Source: Apostichopus japonicus (lineage: Eukaryota; Echinodermata; Holothuroidea; Aspidochirotida; Stichopodidae). From it: a DNA stretch of 64,000 nt. The notes under the pieces are model-generated. The model was not told the origin of the DNA. It was given only the letters and a program-made list of their open reading frames with translations, and did not search any database. The translations under genes and the position numbers were made by a program. The stretch covers positions 7,262,501 through 7,326,500 of the forward strand of contig NC_092561.1 in assembly GCF_037975245.1 (NCBI RefSeq), given 5' to 3'. Positions 1-35,500 of this stretch are shown here, in pieces. Position 1 is the stretch's first letter. Each line of letters starts with the position of its first letter.

Positions 1-243
1 CATGTGCCCCCCGGTTCCGCCGCCCTTGGGTTTGCCAAAGACAGTCTGTGGGCAAACATTAGTAATAATGAGAATCGGGGGGCCCCCTTGTCCAAGTGGC
101 TATACCGCCCCCCCCCCTCCGTAACACCGTGTACCTGAGCGGCCGCCTGCCCCTCTTATTTTTTGGGTCATGATATGGCACCCCTCTAAGTGGTAACCGG
201 GCGGACCGCCCCTCCCCCATCGCCGGCTTTAGTACGCCACTGG
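1..243. repeat. Repeat debris with GC-rich foldback ends
   Basis: The first 35 or so bases repeat the right end of the element at 31915-32162: a C-run followed by GGTTCCGCCGCCCTT. The stretch finishes at about 230-243 in a GTACGCCACTGG terminus, the kind that closes short DNA transposons elsewhere in the window. Homopolymer C runs lie in between. It appears to be remnants of one or two hAT-like non-autonomous elements, cut by the window edge on the left. No coding potential is visible. Confidence 0.5.
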
Positions 244-1331
244 GTAACTCATTTTAAAGTGATTTCGTTGATCCTCCCCTTTAATAGTTAGGGTTAGAAT
301 ATATACACGTATATTTTAGCAGCCAATCAAAAGGCAAACTTGTATAGTTTACTTTAGTTTGGTTTAGAGACCCAAGGATCAGGAAGCCTTACAGTAGCAT
401 ATTTGAGACACTATCCGTGTTAGATCGTAGATGAACACAGGCTTAATATCAAGCCTTCTCTTTTCGATAAGTGTTCAGAGGATAACGAGGCAGGGTTGTG
501 AATTCGCTCCCATTCCTGCACCCGGGACAGACATTTTACGTCCCAATCCGACGGACGAAAACAGTGTATGCCCCAGCATTTGATCACTTTCTCAAATACT
601 GAGGTAGGCAAAGGCACCCTATTCTACAGTCACCGCAGTGCAGCCATGAAGAACGAAGTTGTTTCGAACCAAGTGGAGAACTTACAAACCCCTTTTCCCA
701 ATGTATAAATTCGAATATACACGCGAACATAATCATCAAACCAAAGTTATCACCGCGAATGTGAGATCTTGATGATACTTATCAAATTTTCGAGTTGGAT
801 ACCTATAAACTGATATCGTAACTTCGTTTCACCGTTTCTCATTAAAAGTAGTTCAAATGATTTGGTTTCAAACCACCCAAGCGGCTCCTACCCCCATGCA
901 CCCCCCCCCCTACCGAGTCCGACGATTTTGTGAAACAATTACCACGCTGTTAACCCATTATAGTCCAGACAACCTGTCAACCAATTCAGCATACATTAAT
1001 TTAGCCTTAATTACATCTATTTACATTGCTAGGGCTTCCTGTAGTTTTTTTTTGCGTACTCAGGGGTATGAGCATCACAAAGCAAGCCGATTAGGAAGCA
1101 CACAATGATTGTCGGGCCCGGGTGATCCCATAGGAGTCCGCTTGGGATAGCCCTTAGAATTACGAGTTTGTCCACGCGTTAAAAACGTTGCTTGTAAATC
1201 GTTACAACCTGCCTATCAATTTGATAATGAAATGAAATAAGTCATTGTATAGTTCTACTATATCTTTTATGAGTGAATGTAGCTCAGATTTTCCATAATT
1301 TCGAAAATGGTGTAATTGGTTTTTTTTTTTA
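244..1331. other. Intergenic DNA upstream of PRPF6, no gene recognised
   Basis: AT-rich sequence with only short spurious frames. No exon with recognisable homology and no clear TATA element was seen. The PRPF6 promoter and 5'UTR must lie between here and 1836, but no motif placed them. Confidence 0.4.
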
Positions 1332-1530
1332 GATCCTCCTGCAAGCGGGAACTCGCGAAGAAGCCATCATTGGCTTATAAATGCCGCAAGCTGACCGAAT
1401 TCAGTCAGTCTCTTAGATTCATATTTAACGCCCATGATTATGAATTGTCAACAACTCTGTAACTGGACGGCATACACTAATCTTGGAATGACTAGAACTC
1501 GGGACCTTATGATTGAAAGGCAGAATTTAG
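1332..1530 (-). mobile_element. tRNA-derived SINE copy (minus orientation)
   Basis: Reverse complement of the SINE at 61350-61566. It shares the 3' block reading AGATCCTCCTGCAAGC, the stretch GCCGCAAGCTGACCGA, and the head block around ACCTTATGATTGAAAG. The copy is diverged. It lies just upstream of PRPF6, within about 300 bp of the start codon. Confidence 0.65.
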
Positions 1531-1835
1531 AAAGGCATTTTTTTCTTGCACAATTTCGAAGTTTTCATTGTTTTCTCAGTTGATATAATACAATATCTTA
1601 GTATATAACAAATTGAGGTACTTAATACTGTACCATTCTTATCAAATCAGATGAATTTTCCTCTGTTGATTCCATACTTTGCAAAAATGATTCCGGTTGG
1701 CAATGATCAACAACGCCTGAATTGTATAGTTGGTAAAGTAGTACAGTGACTCCAAGACGATTTTAGTAGAGAAAAGCAGACGCATTGTCGAGATAATAAA
1801 GTTCTTCAATTTTGGGAGAAGCAACTCCATTAAAA

Positions 1836-25036
<23,201 letters not shown>

Positions 25037-26470
25037 AGCCTCTGTGTGTATGGTGAGGTGAGGGGGGGAGGGGGCAGGTGGTTTGGGGAGGGAATAGAGG
25101 GGGTTGTGATGATGTTACACATGCATCGATATAATGGAACTAGAAGTGATCTGTGAGAACATTATTCACAGGACCTTTAACACAGGCATCTAGCCAGCAA
25201 TTTTGAGTAAGGTCTCCGACAATTTAAGTAACTTGTGAAGTTTTTGTGCACAAGGTGGTGGCACACATGGTGAGGGCGGGGGAGGGGGAGCTGAGTCAGC
25301 ATGGGGGAGGGGGTATTGCCCATCTATGACCAGCCTGATTTACAAGCCTGTCTTCTCTTATCGCCTGTTTGGTGGCACAAATAGGAGCACAGTAGTCTGA
25401 ACGGGGAAAGGGAGGGGAATGTGGAGGGGCAATTGTATCCCTGTGCTCCCAGCCTGATTTTGGCCCTGTGCTGCATTGCTTCATCAACAGTTTGTCAATG
25501 GTTATAAAAATGAAGGGACAAAGAAAAGAGTGTTTTGGTTAGAAGAAGGAATTTTCCAAGTACCTGTGAAAGGAAAGATAAAACCCCTTCACTAGTTGTT
25601 TAGCATTACAGTGAAAGCAGTGTTACTTTAAAGGAATTACTATCCCTTGATGAATTGAATTCACACAAAGGCCCCCCTCCCTCCTCTCCTCCCCTCCACC
25701 CTCTTTCAAACACACAACATAAAATTAGTTAAAAAAGTAGTTGTTAGCACCAGTTGTCAGCATCACAATGAAAGCAGTTAATATCCAAGGTATAAGTATC
25801 CCTTGATGAAATTAATTCAGCAGCCGACATTAACCAAAAGAAGACAATTGATAGAAAACTGTTCATGTCTTCTGTCCAATACCAATGTCTCATGTGCATG
25901 CAGATTTGATGAAAGTTGATTCTGGGAGGGCGTGGCTTAGAAGAGTGTCTGAAGCTAAAGGTTATGGCAACATGAAAAAGACTAAAGCTTAATACCTTAA
26001 CACATTCCTCCGAGATAAATGGGAAATTTTTTTTTTTTTTTTGGAACTTCCTGTTCTGTTCCTTTCCTTTCCTTTTTTTTTATTTTCCTTCTTTTGATAA
26101 GATGAATTTTAAAATGTCATAGCTTGTCCATGAATGTGAGTCATTACAAAAGTACTGGCAAGTATTAAAAAACAAAACTGTTCTTCATTTTTTTCATCTT
26201 TGAGGTTTATATGAAAACTTTTGTATCATAGTTGATGACTTTTTTGAACTTCTCTACTTCCTTTTTTTCCCACTAAAGTGAAGGGTAAGAGTGTAACGTC
26301 CATGTCTTGTTGCAGGCATTTGGGTTTGACAGGAAGATTCAAGCTGAAAAGCAAACACAACGATGAAAATATCAAATTGGCCCAATTATGAGCAACAGAA
26401 ATGTATGGTCTAGACATTACATTATGTTACTGTTCTGGAAGGTTTTATTTATTGACTACTAAAAATTCCA
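25037..26470. other. PRPF6 3'UTR and flanking DNA
   Basis: AT-rich sequence with G-run and C-run tracts and no exon-like frame. ATTAAA near 26164, followed by a T-rich stretch, is one possible PRPF6 poly(A) signal. The mRNA end cannot be fixed from sequence alone. Confidence 0.35.
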
Positions 26471-26475
26471 ATCCA

Positions 26476-26665
26476 ATCCAAATGTTCCAACCTCCTCCCC
26501 ATTGTACAGTTTTGCTGGCACCATCCCCCACCCCCCTGACCTTGGGAACCCTTTGACCTTGGGACATATGCCTATTGGATAATTTGGTGCTGCCACCCAC
26601 AAACACACTGAAGTACAATGAAATACATATCTGTTTGTTTGTTTCTCTGGTGTTCACTCCCCCCC

Positions 26666-26707
<42 letters not shown>

Positions 26708-26761
26708 CATACATACATAGAGCAGGTGCATGTCCTGTCCTACATGCACCTGTTAGACTGA
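26476..26761 (+). mobile_element. Helitron-like non-autonomous unit, copy 1
   Basis: The unit begins at ATGTTCCAACCTCCTCC. It contains CCTATTGGATAATTTGGTGC, TGTTCACTCCCCCCC and an (AT)n/(ATAC)n microsatellite. It ends with an 11-bp-arm hairpin (CAGGTGCATGT at 26723-26733, ACATGCACCTG at 26742-26752), then TTAGA and CTGA. A 3' hairpin followed by CTRR and then T is the Helitron signature. No target duplication was seen. No Rep/helicase coding is present. Confidence 0.55.
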
Positions 26762-26771
26762 TAAGGCACCA

Positions 26772-26972
26772 GATGTTCCACCCTCCTCCTACCAATTGTA
26801 CAGTTTTGCAGGCACCATCCCCCCACCCCCCCCCCCCAAAGGTTGTATTCTTGTCTTGAAGTATTCACTGAGGTCCCCATGACCTTGGGATGTATGCCTA
26901 TTGGATATTTTGGTGCTTCACACACAAACACAAACACACATAGTGTATTTCAATAGTGTTCACCCCCCCCCA

Positions 26973-27028
<56 letters not shown>

Positions 27029-27106
27029 GTATATAGGTATATATATAGATATATAAATGTATATATATATTGCAGGTGCATGTCCTACATGCACCTGTTA
27101 GGCTGA
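26772..27106 (+). mobile_element. Helitron-like non-autonomous unit, copy 2
   Basis: A direct duplicate of copy 1 with the same order of blocks: ATGTTCCACCCTCCTCC, TGCCTATTGGATATTTTGGT, a CACCCCCCCC run and a long AT microsatellite. It ends with the hairpin CAGGTGCATGT (27073-27083) and ACATGCACCTG (27087-27097), then TTAGG and CTGA before T. The microsatellite has diverged in length from copy 1. Confidence 0.55.
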
Positions 27107-28077
27107 TACATTAACATGCAATTGAGGTTTGTAAAGTCATTCCTGCTTTCTAATTATTTCCATTGGAATATATTTTTGTTGTTGTTGCCCGGTTTCATGA
27201 ATACTGAAGAATTGCATCACATATCTAGGGCACTGGCCAAGTGTTTATTAATAAAACATTTGTTTTGATATCATTTTGTCATGTTTGCTTAATTTCATAG
27301 GCAGTTTCATTTAACATAAACATTATACTAAACACGTTTGTACTTAAAGGAAACAAGTGTGTTAAATATCACTAGATTCTCACAGTGAACCACAGATATC
27401 AAAATAACACAGACACTAATTATTATATCTAGTTAGGAAGCTAGGTAATGTCAACTCCAAATCATTTGTTAATTACAGACCACAATAAGTTAAATTTAAT
27501 CGCTTTGTTCAAAATATCTTCCTGCTACATAAAACATTCAAAGAGGCGAACATTCAAAGAGGCTTTTGATGTGAACTGCCTTCCACCCAATTCCCCTCCC
27601 ACTGTACCCAATTCCCCTACCATACCCTTTAGTTACTAGCCTTTAAAGGTATTTATTACAGGCCCCAAATTATAGCACACTAATAATTGCTAGAAATTGT
27701 CAAAAAGTACTTTACTTTTAAAAGGTCTTTACTTTCCAATTCTCAGACATTTTTAATGAACACACAAGAAGACTGAATGTCCCAGTGAGGAAAATTTCCT
27801 GGACGATCGTAATAAAAACAGTTTAAGAATTTTGACCAAAGGTGACCATATTTGAATATCTAGCATATTTGGGGCCAATACAGCATACCTTTTAAACAAA
27901 AGGTTTTTGCTGCCTTGTAATGAAAGATCAAAATCTCACACTGCAGTGAATGCTTCATTACATGTTATCTTTTAATACAACTTTTTGGTTTTGAGACACT
28001 ACCCTTCAAACTTTTAAGGCTCAACAATCAAAGCAGCTGGACCATCAAGTCTAGCACACATGCCAGTACCTTAGAAG

Positions 28078-28129
<52 letters not shown>

Positions 28130-29483
28130 AATATATATATATATATAATATAAATATATATATATATATATCTGGAATTACGACCTTAGTTTCGAACTTC
28201 TGGAATCCCGGTGGAGGCTGGAAGATTTTTCACTGTTCCGGATTTTCCAAGTCACTACGATTTCAATTATATATGTATATTGGTTTGCCTTTGTCGTTTA
28301 CCTCCATTTCATTTAACAAAGTATATATATATATGTATATATATATATAAATTTTTTTTTTTTTTTTTAACCACAAAAAAATATGCCTCAGAATGCGTGA
28401 TTCACGTCTAAAAATGTTCATTGCTTTTGTTCAAAAAGTGAAGGGTCATGTGCAAAGAAGGGCGGACTCACATGTGATGAAGTTTCCCACCTGCCCGCTT
28501 GTATTGCTCAAGCCAGTTGAGTAATTACGTGGCACCAGAGGAAAAGGTGGGATCTGATACTCCCTCAAGTCTCCCACCCACCCTCTCCCCAGTACCTTAC
28601 GCCTAAGCAGTTTGGGAATGTCAAGAGAATATTCGTTTACGGATTATAATTGGAAGCCTCCTCTGCACAATGAATGGATAGATGTTATCACCTTTTGACC
28701 TCTCGTTTTCGCATGTTTGTCTAAACTTGGCCCCACCTTCCGGGGACTCACTCCATGCACAAATATATAAGTCTAGTGTCAACAGATATGTGTACCAAGG
28801 AGGCGACAAGAACTACAAAGGGTAGGCCTAGTCACTTAACATACTTTGCTCACTCAAATGAAAACAGATGTAAATGATAATGACTATGTAAAAGTGAAAC
28901 CAAAACTATTTTATGGAGACAAAAATAACACACAGGAATGATGACGAAATTAGAAACTGCAGACAGTTGCAAACAACAATAACGAAATCAGTAAAAGAGA
29001 AAGTGTAATTTAAACCATAGCTTTGTTACTAATGTTTGTTTTGTTCAGGTATACGACAAATAAATATGCACTCTGGCGTGGGCTATAGGCTTCACAGACC
29101 GGAAGCACTATAGAGCAGTACTGAAACTGCTGTCATAAAAAAATTTAAAAAACAGTTATAGTACACATAGAGTACATTGTAGAATGCTCCCTGGGAGATG
29201 AGTTTTCCATTTCTTTCGTTACCACACCACGGTAAATATGAATGCTACTTGACCTACATAACTATCACGTCAACAGCAATTCTTATCATTCCCTTACAAA
29301 TTTTGTACCCACACAGATAATCTGTTTTACTATTTTATCATTTTGTATTGACCTGAATTAGCTGCAATGTGTTTCAAGCAGCACATTAACTCTCACCATC
29401 AACTCATTTTTGTCTTTTTCTCACGGAAAGGAACTATTGACAAAGTAGCAGTATTTTAATTGGTTAAGATGACCTCGTTTCTG
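27107..29483. other. Intergenic DNA, no gene recognised
   Basis: AT-rich, with a long (AT)n array at about 28078-28172 and a second TATA-type run near 28320-28350. AATAAA at 27250-27255 with a downstream T/GT-rich stretch could end PRPF6 transcripts. No protein-like frame was recognised. Confidence 0.4.
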
Positions 29484-29549
29484 GTGAGTATTTGAACCAG
29501 GAACCTGATTGTGGTTAGAGTAGACAACCACTACACCAGGCTTCACCAA
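29484..29549 (-). repeat. tRNA-like sequence (SINE head or tRNA pseudogene)
   Basis: On the minus strand it reads GTGTAGTGGTTGTCTAC, then CCTGGTTCAAATACTC, resembling Pol III A and B boxes spaced about 30 nt apart. The T-arm deviates from the canonical GGTTCGANTCC and no cloverleaf closes, so it is not called a tRNA gene. It directly abuts the TTAA MITE. Confidence 0.4.
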
Positions 29550-29553
29550 TTAA

Positions 29554-29924
29554 AGGGTGTGAAGACTCGCACACAAAGAAACGTCTCATGTCGGTAATCT
29601 GAACTAGTTTCGAATGAGGTGTAACAGAAGTGTTAGACACCACCATCGATCCCAGAAAATACACACACACCTTCCTACCTTCCGTAATTAGACACTAGTG
29701 TACAGTCAATACATACAGCTACGGTCAATACCCACAGCACAGTGTACAAACAATACAGTGATGGACATCTCAGGTCCAGCTAAAGATAACAAGGTATCAC
29801 GTTTCATTAAACTGCACTGTCTGCAATTTGTAGCGACACAAACAAAACGTCACTTTCAAGCATTGGAAAGTTAACTTTTTCAGATGGCCGCACGCGGTTT
29901 GGTTGGGGCGAGTCTTCAATGCCT
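29554..29924 (-). mobile_element. TTAA-flanked MITE, copy 2
   Basis: A 371-bp element between TTAA tetranucleotides at 29550-29553 and 29925-29928, with ends AGGGTGTGAAGACTCGC and GCGAGTCTTCAATGCCT. Its interior is the reverse complement of 14345-14675. Shared landmarks include GAGGTGTAACAGAAGTGTTA and AATTAGACACTAGTGTACAG. It has no coding capacity. Confidence 0.85.
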
Positions 29925-30707
29925 TTAACTAGTGCCTGGAGCTTACTTACACCAACATCATTCTCTTGTTCGTAATAAGGAATAAAGAAGCAAGAAAGCT
30001 ATAGACTATAGTCTGCGGTGACCTTCTTAAGACTTATCTTCTTTTCTAGGTTTCTTGGGGAAGAGAAAGAACAAAACAGGGAGCACAACATGGATGACAT
30101 GACAGAGCACAGAAATGGTATAGTCCCAAAGATAAAATAATGACTAATACTACATAAATGAAAACAGTAAAATAACAACTTAATAACCGACAAAACAGAT
30201 TTTTTTTTTCTTTGGTTTTCTGAGATACTGAAATGATGTAAATTTGAATATGACTTAATTGAGCAACATTATGATTACTTCATTTTCGTAGCATTATTCG
30301 GACAAGAATGACGTCCGATGCATATATTCTTAAAGATCGACTCTAACAAAATGAACTCAAATGAAGACACAAACCAAACTATCATCTCCAGCTTGTATGA
30401 TAGAGATAACTTTGTGACGAACAGCCAACCCCAAACAGCCGAGAGAAATGTTGCTTTGTTTGGGAGATACCCTTTGTTTAAAAGTTATGCAGTTGGGGAA
30501 AGGGTGGGGGGGGGTGGTGATATCACTTTGTGAGTATGTGATGTCACAGCACCACTAGAACCTGAAACCATTCTAATTTCTCTTTGTTTCCTTTTCATAT
30601 TCTCAGGGCATTTGCATGTCAATCCTGTTGACACTGAAACCAAACGCCTATCATAACAGAAAAAAAACATTTGTAATAAATTAAGAGAAAACATACAGGG
30701 CACAGTG

Positions 30708-30999
30708 TAGGCGCGTAGCCAGGAATTTGCCAAGGGAGGGTCGAACCTGTAGGCAAACTATCAGAGTCGTTGTTTCTGCATTGAAAACTCTAAGCATAGC
30801 GCCACCATGTGTTGGCGCTGCGCGTAAAAGAAAATTTTGGCTGAAAATGCCTCCCAGATCTCTGGAAATGGCACTTCCCAGGCCTTGTAAGTTGCATCTA
30901 AGCTTGAAATTACTAGGGATGTCATAAAAACATACAACAAAAATATGCTCAAGGGGGGGGCAGTCTCCCCTTTTCCCCCTCCCCTTGGCTACGCACCTG
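30708..30999 (+). mobile_element. hAT-like element with GGCGCGTAGCCA ends, copy A
   Basis: A 292-bp element with ends TAGGCGCGTAGCCAGG and CTTGGCTACGCACCTG. The perfect 8-bp target duplication GCACAGTG lies at 30700-30707 and 31000-31007. The interior includes GCGCCACCATG, AAAATTTTGGCTGAAAATGC and TCTGGAAATGGCACTTCCC, all found reversed in 39280-39572. Confidence 0.9.
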
Positions 31000-31579
31000 G
31001 CACAGTGACTTCATATTTTTAGCTTGCTCAAGCCTCGATCCAGCCTTTGTTCGGTTAAGATGTTACCAATTTGCGCCAAAATGACAAATTCCCTTAAATC
31101 TAATGAGTGAGGAATATAACATAATGAAACTGCAAAATGACAGAATGGTTATTTATCAAATATCGTCATGAATTTAAAAATTTTGCAAAAACGATGAACT
31201 GCGGCAAAGTTGAAATAAATAATGAGAAAAACAAGAGATCTTAAAACATTTCCAACATAGTTTGGAGAAGTTTTTCATTAGATTCACGGCTCTATCCCAT
31301 AGACCGTTGACGTTGATGATGATTATTGGGTTTGTGTCTCCTTCTATAAAGCTTATTGACTCCCAATGACCTTTGTACCCTGATGGCTCCATCAATGCCT
31401 ATATAGATAGTGAATTGGGAAAATCGATTGAAAACTGCTCTTTGCAATTTCATTGCTTAAAATGATGGCAAATTTTTTTTTTCTAATTTAACTTTTCAAG
31501 CAAACCAAGTTTACAATAGCTCAAAACTTATAAAAATATTTCAAAACAGAATGATGGCAATTAACTAGTAATTAGTGAC

Positions 31580-31710
31580 AAGGGCGGCGGAAGCACTTTT
31601 AATCTGGGGGGGCACCGACATCAAAGGCCACTTTGCAGAAATTCGTGTATTATTGTATTATCTTATTTGCGTATACACATCACTCCATCAAGCCCCCCCC
31701 CCCTCAAGGA
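31580..31710 (+). repeat. Partial foldback element
   Basis: Starts AGGGCGGCGGAAGC, matching the reverse complement of the right end of 31915-32162 and of the window's first 35 bases, and runs into a C-rich tract. Only one end is recognisable. Confidence 0.45.
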
Positions 31711-31914
31711 AAATATGCATATAGCACTGCAATATCCAATTAACAAATTGGGAAACAAGGAACAAGTTTTCTTTTGAGACAAAATGAGGTGAAATCATGC
31801 TAATTGCTAATGTAGGAATCTTCCGAATTAGAGTTTATTTCTTGTTAATATCTTAACAAATTTGTTTCCATTCGAAATAGTTTTGAGTTTGACCGACAGA
31901 AATTCATTAAAAGT

Positions 31915-32162
31915 CAGGGGCGTAGCCAGGATTTGCAAAGTTGTATGCACGACTATCTGAGCGGAGCGCCACCAAATTTTTGGTTTTACAAACCCCTCAG
32001 ATGGCCGGAAACGGCCCTTCCCGAGTGTTCATTCTGGTTACCTGGCCTCTAATTGCTAACTTGAGACACCTCAATTTTTATGTAGAAAAAGGGCACATTT
32101 TTAACATGAGGAAAAGTGGGGGGGCACGTGCCCCCTGTGCCCCCCCGGTTCCGCCGCCCTTG
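31915..32162. mobile_element. Short foldback DNA element with GGCGTAGCCAGG end
   Basis: A 248-bp stretch from CAGGGGCGTAGCCAGG to CCGCCGCCCTTG. Interior words GCGGAGCGCCACCAAATTTT and GATGGCCGGAAACGGCCCTT relate it to the other GGCGTAG elements. The flanks do not give a clean target duplication, so it may be a rearranged copy. It lies within 0.5 kb of the 3' end of the TIR-death gene. Confidence 0.6.
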
Positions 32163-32582
32163 ATTAGTCATCTCATAAGGTTCTAAAAACATTTGTTTAC
32201 CATTTTTTCTTTCTTTCATAGCATTATTAATCACATGCCAAAAAAACATATATAAAAAAAAAAAATTAAAAAAGCAAAATTATGGTGAATTATCTCGAAT
32301 TTTTCGATGTAATTTGTAAACGATATTTGTTGAATCTCAGCAAATGAATTAATGACAAACCAAAATAAGCACAGAAAGCTGCTGTTAACATAAAAAGACA
32401 AAAACCTCAACATGTGCCTCTGAAATTGTGAAATGTCATAACAAACAATAATTTGTCAAAATCAATGCAAAAAGCTGCTTTTTTACATAAGTATTTTAAT
32501 ATTTCAAATGTACCTCTTTAGTTGCAAACTATTAATGCCTACTTTTGACCTGACGATACAATCTTCAGTACACGATCTTTCT

Positions 32583-35500
32583 TCAAGTGTCCTCCTCTTT
32601 AGGTCCACTCGGATCAGTTCTATTTCCACCATTGCAAGATACACTTTGCTCTTCCAACTCTCCGACGATAATACTTATGGCTTGAAGGTAGTCTAGCTTC
32701 GTTTCCATGATTTTCACCAAGTCACGGAGGACGTCCTCGACGGGTTCCGACGAGTGTCGGTAGAAGTAGAATTCCAGCACGTTCGCCGCACAGCGTTCTT
32801 GGTCGTCTTGCCAGCGTATCTCCTGACTCGTCAGCCCCATGGCATCAGCTAAGAGATGCCAGTACGGGGAACCCAGCGGGTCGCGTAGGTCCAACACCAG
32901 ACAAAGTTCTCTGAAACGGCCGTCGCTGAAAAATCTTTGTGCGTTGGGTCCGGGGGAGAGGTTACCCTGGAGGCCACGGAACACTTCGGGGGCGCTCTTC
33001 TCGCTGGCGGAGTGGACCGAGGTCACCGGGCCCTGCGGTTTCGAAGATAGGCGAGAATTTTTAGATATTCATGTCGGAGGTGGAAGGCTGTGGGATGGGA
33101 GAAAACAGTGCGGGATACAAGAAAATATGTGTTGTGTCATGCTGGGAAGAAAATATATAAAGTAAAAAGCAACAGAAAGCTGAGGTTTGGGAGCAGCAGC
33201 TAGCTGATTAGTTTCTAAACCAACTGCATATGTTTGAATTCTTATATCTAGTGCCACCAGCCAAGCAAATGAGAAGTGAGCCCACTCATATATATTATTT
33301 CTGATAGTGTTGAAATCCTCGACTACTAAGCTATGTCTAGGCCAGGAGGTTGCTAGATTTTGCTGACTTCATACTAACATTAATTCCTATTATCTCAAAG
33401 TCAACTGCTTCAATGTATTCTAATATTGATAATTATATATGGTTTTTGCTACAACATGCAATAAGGCAAAGCAAAATGTTCTCTTAAGCACAATTAATAG
33501 TTTACTTCTAAACATGACAACCCTATAAATGAAAGTAGCTGTCTACTGTTTGCAAATTCCTGTCATCCAAAATGATACTGTGTGAAACAGATATACCCCA
33601 AAAATAGGTCACAAAAGTGGACTTCTGAATTTTCCAAAGCGATCCATTTGAAAGGAGTTATCGAACAATTAAAATGTTGCGATTCTGACCGCAGCTCCAT
33701 GTTTGATTGATTCACCACATGTTAGCATGAAGTGTATGTGGCTTATTGAACCAAATGTAATGTCAATAATGCTGGCAGCCAAAAAAACTGAGCTAAAGAA
33801 AACTAAAAATAGAATATAGGTACAAACAGGAAAGCACAATTCAAACTAGTCGGGACATCAAATTGACGACTGGTACTACCGGTGAAAACAGCATACAAGA
33901 GAGGAACTGACATAAAGTCATGGAGTGACTCTGTTAAATTCCTCATTTCATCTCACTTGATAAAGACTGCGTTATTTCATCGAGATATCCCAATCAGAAA
34001 TTCCCGGGTGGATGATGTCAACATTTCAGAAGATTACCAATTTGGATCACATTTCCATTTTGGAAGTTCAAGGGATATTTAAGAAATGATGGTATTAAAC
34101 TCCCAGAAAATTCACTTTTGAACTGCCTTATTTTTTTAGGTTTTTTTTTTTTTTTACATTAAAAAGCAGTACCACAAAATTCCCTCCAGTTTTGACAAGT
34201 TTTATGACATTTGGATTGAAATATTTCATTTTCACCAATGTGCAGGTAGTCAATTTTGACATTGCTGACATTAAGGAAATGTTTCATCTAATTGAAACAT
34301 TTTTCATGAATGTCAGAAATTAAGGCATCAATGCGATGTGGCAAACTGAGAATGTGTGAGGAACATATAAGATCATGGGTTAGTAAGTTAAATGAGAGTG
34401 TTGTGAATGTTGTTAGCAACTGTGCATGACATAACTGTGGGTAAAATGTGACCTTGCAAATAAAAATGTGACCTTGCAAATAAAACTGTGACTGTTTAAA
34501 CTTTTAACGACAAAAAATCCACCTATTTGTTTTATCAATTCTGTAAACTATGATTTGATGACCATGCTGAAAATCTGTCCACCACAACTGCTGTTACGAA
34601 TGTAACCGTTAATTACATGGCATCTCGGATTCAGGTGATTTAGCAAAAAGGATATTTTGATAACTTTAGTCTCGCTAAATTAATGAGTTCAACGTGAGTC
34701 TTTTCAGAAAACTAAGCAAGATATAATTCCTGCACAAGTTGTTCTCCAGATATGCAACAAGTATAGGTCTAGAGTAAGGTGACCATATTTGCCTGACTGG
34801 AATCAGGGACATTTATTGAGTGACTGATATGGGGGGAGGGGTCTAAGGGGAGGGGGTGTCCCCTCTCCATTGGAAAATTTTCAAATGCCTAAGGTGCTTA
34901 GATGTAAAATGGTGATACTTAGAAGCACTTTTTAAATCAATTTTATTTTCAAAAATGAGCTTTTTCTAAGATGAAATTTACTTACTTTACGAAAGAGCGC
35001 TAGGCTAGATCGATCTAGCATATTCTACTTTACACTGGCCCACCTGAAATACTATAGTTCCGTTCTGCGACTGCACACTTGACTAAATTTTGTTTTTACA
35101 ATTATTTTACTAATAATGTGGGATATTTTCGAAATTCCTGAACACTTTGACGAATCGGGGACATTTTCGGGGACACTTGTTCATCGGGGACAGCACACTG
35201 TAATCGGGGACTGTCCCCGAAAATCGGGGACGTCTGGTCACCTTAGTCTAGAGGAAACATTTTCCTTTCAAAAAAGAAAGAAAACGTTTTTTTTTTGGTA
35301 TTATTCTCCTCTCTTTCAAACATGTGTCAGACTTACTTTAACCACAGAATATTTTTGATAAATAAATAAATAAATCAGTCAAACTGCTAAGTTACTTTTT
35401 CAAAACTCAGTGTAAGGAATGTTGATAGCGACATTGCATAACACATGACTCCAATCCTTCACGTTTACCTGTTTAGTTTGCTTCTTTTCCCTGTCGAAAG

